NCBI GenBank assembly: GCA_041659105.1
Contig: JBAZYX010000116.1
Coordinates: 1-10,859, forward strand
Source of the DNA: CAIUKV01 sp041659105
GTDB taxonomy: Bacteria; Actinomycetota; Acidimicrobiia; IMCC26256; PALSA-555
Direction: 5' to 3'
Length of the DNA stretch: 10,859 nucleotides
Below the pieces are notes generated by a model that was not told where the DNA came from, did not search any database, and worked only from the letters and a program-made list of their open reading frames with translations. Shown piece by piece: positions 7,233 to 10,859 of the stretch. The translations under genes and the position numbers were made by a program. Numbering within the stretch: the first letter of the stretch is position 1; every line of letters begins with the position of its first letter.

Positions 7233-9022
7233 GGGGCGGTGGCGGCTGGCGCGACCACGCCGGAGAGGAGGAGCGCCTCGACCGCGACGAGGCGCACCAG
7301 GTGCTGCGCCGCCTGGCCCGGATGCTGCGGCCCTACCGGCGGGCAATCGTGTTCGCCGTCGCGGTGCTCACCGTCCAGACGCTGTGCCTGCTCGCCGGTC
7401 CGCTGCTCGTTCGGCGAGGCATCGACAAGGGCATCAAGGCCGACGACATCTCGATGCTCAACCAGACGGCGCTGATGTACGTCGGGGTCGCGCTGGTCGG
7501 GTTCTTCCTCGGGCGGATCTCCATCATGGTCGTGGCCCGCGTCGGGGAGTCGTTCCTCCGCGACCTGCGCGTGCGGGTGTTCCGGCACATCACGACGCTC
7601 GGCCTCGACTTCTTCGACCGGGAGAAGACCGGCCGCCTGGTGTCGCGCATGACGTCCGACGTCGACGCGATGCAGGAGCTCATCCAGATGGGGCTCACCG
7701 CGTTCGTGCAGAACATCCTGCTGTTCACCGGTGCGCTCATCGCCATCTTCCTCCTGAGCTGGCAGCTCGCGCTGTGCATCCTGGTGCTGCTGCCGCCGTT
7801 GATCGTCGGCACCCGGTGGTTCCGCCGCCGAGCCAACGCCGCCTACTACGAGGTGCGCGAGCGGGTGGGCCACAACCTCGCCACCCTCCAGGAGGGGCTG
7901 GCCGGGGTGCGCGTGGTGCAGGCGTTCGGGCAGGAGAGCGCGTTCACGGCCCGGTTCGAGGAGACCAACGAGGCCCAACACGATGCCAACGTCGAGACCG
8001 CCCGCATCACGGTGCGCTACTTCCCGTTCGTCGAGTACCTCGGCGTGATCGGCGTCGCCACGATCGTGGGAGTCGGGGGGTGGTTCACCACGATGGACAT
8101 CGTGACGGTCGGGACGGTCGCGGCGTTCGTCCTCTACCTGAACAACCTGTTCGAGCCCGTTCAACAGCTCGGCCAGATCTACAACACCGTCCAGTCGGCC
8201 GGCGCCGCGCTCAACAAGCTGTTCGGCCTGCTCGACACGAAGGCGTCGATCGCCGAGCGACCGGGCGCCGTCGACCTCCCCGCCGATGGCGCGCTCACCG
8301 TGGACCACGTCTCCTTCGGCTACGGCGGCGAGCTGGTGCTGCACGACGTGGAACTCGAGATCGCGGCGGGCGAACGCATCGCGCTGGTGGGTCCGACCGG
8401 CGCGGGGAAGTCCACCCTCGCGAAGCTGATCGCGCGCTTCTACGACCCGCGCGAGGGTGTGGTGTCGTTCGGTGGCGTCGACCTGCGCAACGCGACGCTC
8501 GCGTCGTTGCGCGAACGCATCGTGGTGGTCCCGCAGGAGGGGTTCCTGTTCCACGGCACCATCCGCGACAACGTGCGGATCGGGCGACCGAGCGCGTCGA
8601 ACGCCGACGTGGAGGACGCGCTCTCCGAGCTCGGCATCCTCGAGCGGTTCAAGGCGCTCCCCGACGGGCTCGAGACCGAGGTGCGTGAGCGCGGGTCGCG
8701 GCTGTCGGCCGGGGAGCGCCAACTCGTGTCGCTGGCCCGGGCCGCGCTGGCCGACCCCGCGGTCCTCATCCTCGACGAGGCGACCTCCAACCTCGATCCC
8801 GGCACCGAGCGCGCGGTCGAGCTCGCGCTGGAGCAGCTCACCGAACGCCGCACGGTGATCGTGGTCGCGCACCGGCTGTCCACGGCCGCCCGGGCCGACC
8901 GCGTGGCCGTCGTCGACGCCGGCCGTCTGGTGGAGCTGGGCACCCACGAGGAGCTCGTGCAGCGCGAGGGCAGCTACGCCAAGCTCTTCGCGTCGTGGTC
9001 CGCCTCGTCCGTCCGCCTCTGA
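7229..9022 (+). CDS. ABC exporter half-transporter, catalytic subunit of the heterodimer
   Basis: The protein has 597 aa and is translationally coupled to the preceding gene through ATGA (7229-7232), with a GAAGG sequence 10 nt upstream. A membrane domain of about six helices (about 30-340, containing LDFFDREKTGRLVSRMTSD and LAGVRVVQAFGQE, both typical of type I exporters) is followed by an ATPase. Motifs are Walker A GPTGAGKST (388-396), Q-loop Gln436 (VPQEGFLF), signature LSAGE (492-496, deviating from LSGGQ), Walker B VLILDE with catalytic E517, and H-loop His548. It therefore supplies the intact Walker A/B site, which would pair with the canonical signature of the upstream subunit. Its altered signature faces the upstream subunit's degenerate Walker site. 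That layout matches heterodimeric exporters such as TM287/288 and BmrCD. No regulator or dedicated cargo gene lies beside it. Confidence 0.93.
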   Translation: MRGGGGWRDHAGEEERLDRDEAHQVLRRLARMLRPYRRAIVFAVAVLTVQTLCLLAGPLLVRRGIDKGIKADDISMLNQTALMYVGVALVGFFLGRISIMVVARVGESFLRDLRVRVFRHITTLGLDFFDREKTGRLVSRMTSDVDAMQELIQMGLTAFVQNILLFTGALIAIFLLSWQLALCILVLLPPLIVGTRWFRRRANAAYYEVRERVGHNLATLQEGLAGVRVVQAFGQESAFTARFEETNEAQHDANVETARITVRYFPFVEYLGVIGVATIVGVGGWFTTMDIVTVGTVAAFVLYLNNLFEPVQQLGQIYNTVQSAGAALNKLFGLLDTKASIAERPGAVDLPADGALTVDHVSFGYGGELVLHDVELEIAAGERIALVGPTGAGKSTLAKLIARFYDPREGVVSFGGVDLRNATLASLRERIVVVPQEGFLFHGTIRDNVRIGRPSASNADVEDALSELGILERFKALPDGLETEVRERGSRLSAGERQLVSLARAALADPAVLILDEATSNLDPGTERAVELALEQLTERRTVIVVAHRLSTAARADRVAVVDAGRLVELGTHEELVQREGSYAKLFASWSASSVRL

Positions 9023-9023
9023 C

Positions 9024-9068
9024 CGAAGGTGAGACACGCCTCAACCCACGAGGCGTTTCTCACCTTCG
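9024..9068. terminator. long perfect-type hairpin, probable bidirectional terminator
   Basis: Two arms (9024-9042 and 9050-9068) pair with 18 base pairs and one mismatch (C9035 against T9057) around a 7-nt loop, AACCCAC. It begins one base after the exporter stop codon and lies between convergent genes, so it can end transcription from both sides. No T-run follows it. Confidence 0.75.
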
Positions 9069-9074
9069 CCCAGC

Positions 9075-9117
9075 GACGGTGAGCGACGCCTCGATGGATG
9101 AAGCGTCGATGACCGTC
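9075..9117. repeat. second, imperfect hairpin related in sequence to the first
   Basis: Arms 9075-9092 and 9100-9117 match at 15 of 18 positions around a 7-nt loop (9093-9099). The 5' arm repeats the 5' arm of the first hairpin: 14 of 17 bases agree between 9026-9042 and 9076-9092, sharing GGTGAG and ACGCCTC. It may be a second terminator serving the minus-strand ECF genes, or a decayed copy of a repeated palindromic unit. Confidence 0.6.
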
Positions 9118-9130
9118 ACGGGCGGGTGGG

Positions 9131-9907
9131 TCAGACGAACTCGACCGCGGGCTCGAGCCGGTGGGCGAACCGGCGCAGGCTCGGGAGCAGCGCGGCGCCC
9201 GTCACGAGGATGAGCACGGCGTTGAACAGCGCGCCGGCGGCATCCCACGCGAACGACGTGGCGACGTAGTACGCCCAGTAGTGGTGCAGCGTCGCTCCGA
9301 GGCCGAGCCCGGGCTGCCACTGCGTGGGGCCCTCGCCCTGGAGGAACGGCCACGACCACAGGTTCATGATCGCTCCGTACGCGAAGCCCCAGACCCACCC
9401 GTACGCGGCGAGCGCCACCACCTCGCCCCGGAGCCCGAACCTCCGGATCGCGGGGTCGATCGCGCCGGCGCCGGCACCCATCGCGCCGAGCGCGAGCATC
9501 TGGAACGGCAGCCAGGGCCCGATCCCACCCGTGACCACCGCCGACACCGCCATGGCGCTGATCCCGAGCAGCAGCCCGAAGCGTGGCCCGAACGCGGCGC
9601 CCGCGAGCACGACGAGGAAGAAGATGCCGGCGTTGTTGCCGGGGAGGTCGACGAGCCGGAGCAGCCCGGCCGCGGCCGACAGCACGCCGAGGATCGCGAC
9701 GGTCGCGCCGTTCATCGTCCCCCGGCGGATCTCGAGCATGACGGCGGCCACGACCAGGCCGCCCACGAGCGCGGCCCACAGGGGCGCATCGACCGAATGT
9801 GCCCGGGCGGGAAGTGCGTCGGACGGGATCCAGAACGGGTAGAGGAACGCCGCCGTGCCCACGAGCGCGACGAGCGCGTAGACGAACGCGGGGCGGGCAC
9901 GCGTCAC
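9131..9907 (-). CDS. ECF transporter S component (substrate-binding membrane protein)
   Basis: This is a 258-aa very hydrophobic protein with about six or seven membrane segments. The central block around GIFFLVVLAGAAFGPRFGLLLG and the following GGIGPWLPFQMLALG resemble ECF S components, possibly the cobalamin-type (CbrT-like) group; the vitamin is not certain. S components bind a vitamin or similar micronutrient and dock onto an energising module made of a T component and ATPases. The start is GTG 9907-9905, well supported by GGGAGGG 6 nt upstream and by a 4-nt GTGA overlap with the stop of the ATPase gene, which implies coupled translation. The C-terminus ends EPAVEFV at 9131. It is the last gene of its operon and converges on the exporter pair across the two hairpins. 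No B12 or other riboswitch is visible; the operon's 5' end is beyond the right edge. Confidence 0.8.
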   Translation of the reverse strand: MTRARPAFVYALVALVGTAAFLYPFWIPSDALPARAHSVDAPLWAALVGGLVVAAVMLEIRRGTMNGATVAILGVLSAAAGLLRLVDLPGNNAGIFFLVVLAGAAFGPRFGLLLGISAMAVSAVVTGGIGPWLPFQMLALGAMGAGAGAIDPAIRRFGLRGEVVALAAYGWVWGFAYGAIMNLWSWPFLQGEGPTQWQPGLGLGATLHHYWAYYVATSFAWDAAGALFNAVLILVTGAALLPSLRRFAHRLEPAVEFV

Positions 9908-10859
9908 GGACGGCCCTCCCGCGCGAGCGCAGCGGCCACCTCGGCCACGGTGAGGAAGGGGGGCAGGACGCGCAGCACCTGCGGGGCGAACAGCGACCCG
10001 GCGAGCACGTCGCGCGCGTCGCCGGACGCGACCACGTCGCCATCGCCGAGCACGACCGCGGTCGTGGCGCACTCCGCCGCGAGCTCGACGTCGTGGGTCG
10101 CGAGGACGACCGCGCCGCCGGCGCTCGCGTGCTGCACGACGGCGTCGTGGAGCGCACGGCGGGACGCGGCGTCCATGCCGCGCGTCGGCTCGTCGAGCAG
10201 CAGGACGGGCGCGCCGCCCACCGCGACGGCCGCGATCGCGACGCGCTGGCGCTCGCCGCCCGACAGGCTGCGCGGGTGGCGCGCGGCGTGTGGCGTGAGC
10301 CCGAGGGCGTCGAGCCAGTGGTCGACCACGGTGTCGTCGTTGCGGCCGAGCAGGCGCAGGGTCTCGCGCAGCTCGGCTCGGACGGTGGTCGCGAACAGGA
10401 TCGAGCTCGGGTTCTGGGGGACGCAACCCACGGCGACGGTGCTGTCGACGCGGCCGCGGGTGGGCTTCAGCAGCCCGCCGAGCGCCCGGAGCAGCGTGGT
10501 CTTGCCTGCGCCGTTCCGGCCGAGCAGTGCGACGACGTCCCCGGCGCGTACGTCGAACGACACGTCGCGCAGCACCGCGCGGCCCCCGAGCTCCACGGTG
10601 AGGTCGCGCGCCGCGACCAGCGTCGGCCCCGGGGCGGACCCGGTGGCCGCGGCGAAGGCCGCCGCAGCCGCGTTCGCCGGCTCGGGGAGCGCCCCGGGGG
10701 ACTCGCCGAGCGCGCGTGCCCGCGCGTCTCGCACAGTGAGCGGGGGCGGGTCCCACCCGAGCAACCGTCCGAGCGCGGTGACGCTGGGCGCGCCGGGGAA
10801 GTCGGCGAGGACCGGACCGGGCCGGCCCACGGCGCGGACCGCGCCCGCCGCGAGCACGA
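9904..10859 (-). CDS. ECF-type ATPase, C-terminal ATPase domain of a probable double-ATPase protein (partial, N-terminus off window)
   Basis: The frame is open to the right edge. The in-frame GTG at 10857 lacks support as a true start, because the first 70 or so residues (such as VLADFPGAPSVTALGRLLGW) read like the tail of a preceding ATPase domain plus linker. Counting from 10857, motifs are Walker A GRNGAGKTT (113-121), Q-loop CVPQNP, signature LSGGERQR (198-205), Walker B VLLLDE with catalytic E223, and THD as H-loop. The NPSSILFATTV segment after the Q-loop fits the CbiO/EcfA ATPase group. The protein should power uptake by the S component encoded immediately after it (GTGA overlap). A T component (CbiQ/EcfT-like) is expected in the operon but is not in the window. 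The double-ATPase interpretation is inferred from the N-terminal tail. Confidence 0.87.
   Translation of the reverse strand, partial: VLAAGAVRAVGRPGPVLADFPGAPSVTALGRLLGWDPPPLTVRDARARALGESPGALPEPANAAAAAFAAATGSAPGPTLVAARDLTVELGGRAVLRDVSFDVRAGDVVALLGRNGAGKTTLLRALGGLLKPTRGRVDSTVAVGCVPQNPSSILFATTVRAELRETLRLLGRNDDTVVDHWLDALGLTPHAARHPRSLSGGERQRVAIAAVAVGGAPVLLLDEPTRGMDAASRRALHDAVVQHASAGGAVVLATHDVELAAECATTAVVLGDGDVVASGDARDVLAGSLFAPQVLRVLPPFLTVAEVAAALAREGRP

Noticed and set aside
5130..7346. Minus-strand open frame of 738 codons opposite the first exporter
   Set aside because: It lies antisense to a clearly conserved ABC exporter, and its translation is a low-complexity R/H/E/D/G-rich string without domain motifs, as expected from G/C third-position bias.
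6860..9037. Minus-strand open frame of 725 codons opposite the exporter pair
   Set aside because: Same artefact: it covers two real genes in antisense, crosses their junction, and has a composition unlike a folded protein.
9060..10157. Minus-strand frame overlapping the S component and ATPase in another phase
   Set aside because: It has Arg/Ala/Ser-rich low-complexity translation and conflicts with two motif-bearing coupled genes.
9131..10756. A 541-codon frame that would fuse an N-terminal extension to the S component
   Set aside because: Only the part after GTG 9907 looks like a protein; the upstream portion is an out-of-phase reading of the ATPase gene. The strong SD 6 nt before the GTG decides the start.

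Overview
The window is a GC-rich, densely packed stretch of an actinobacterial-type genome. The evidence is the strong G/C third-position bias, overlapping stop/start junctions, GTG starts, and terminator-like hairpins without a T-run. The LivH-LivM fusion suggests, without proving, a member of Acidimicrobiia or a relative. No rRNA, tRNA, CRISPR array, transposase or phage gene is visible. Almost everything encoded here is membrane transport.

Left block (1-5351): a divergently transcribed high-affinity uptake locus of the branched-chain amino acid (HAAT/Liv) type. On the minus strand a 744-aa protein joins a major facilitator (MFS) domain to a LivF-like ABC ATPase. Its stop overlaps the start of a LivH-LivM fused permease that runs off the left edge. 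On the plus strand, across a regulatory gap of about 245 bp, lies a secreted type I periplasmic-binding-fold protein, the likely solute receptor. A GC hairpin follows it. The gap holds two plausible promoters, a perfect 6+6 inverted repeat midway between them, and several further short symmetric elements.

Middle block (5400-9022, plus strand): two half-size ABC exporters overlapping by 4 bases (ATGA). Their nucleotide-binding motifs are complementary in their defects. The first has a degenerate Walker B/Q-loop and a canonical signature; the second has a canonical Walker B/Q-loop and a degenerate signature. This is the pattern of an asymmetric heterodimeric exporter of the TM287/288, BmrCD or LmrCD kind.

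Right block (9131-10859, minus strand): an energy-coupling factor (ECF) vitamin uptake operon entering from the right. An ATPase, apparently the second half of a double-ATPase protein, overlaps by 4 bases (GTGA) the GTG start of a small membrane S component. The convergent gap (9023-9130) holds two tandem hairpins whose 5' arms are near-copies of each other.

The most unusual items are the MFS-LivF fusion inside a Liv operon, the structured divergent control region, and the paired hairpins at 9024-9117. No clearly new defence or mobile system was seen.
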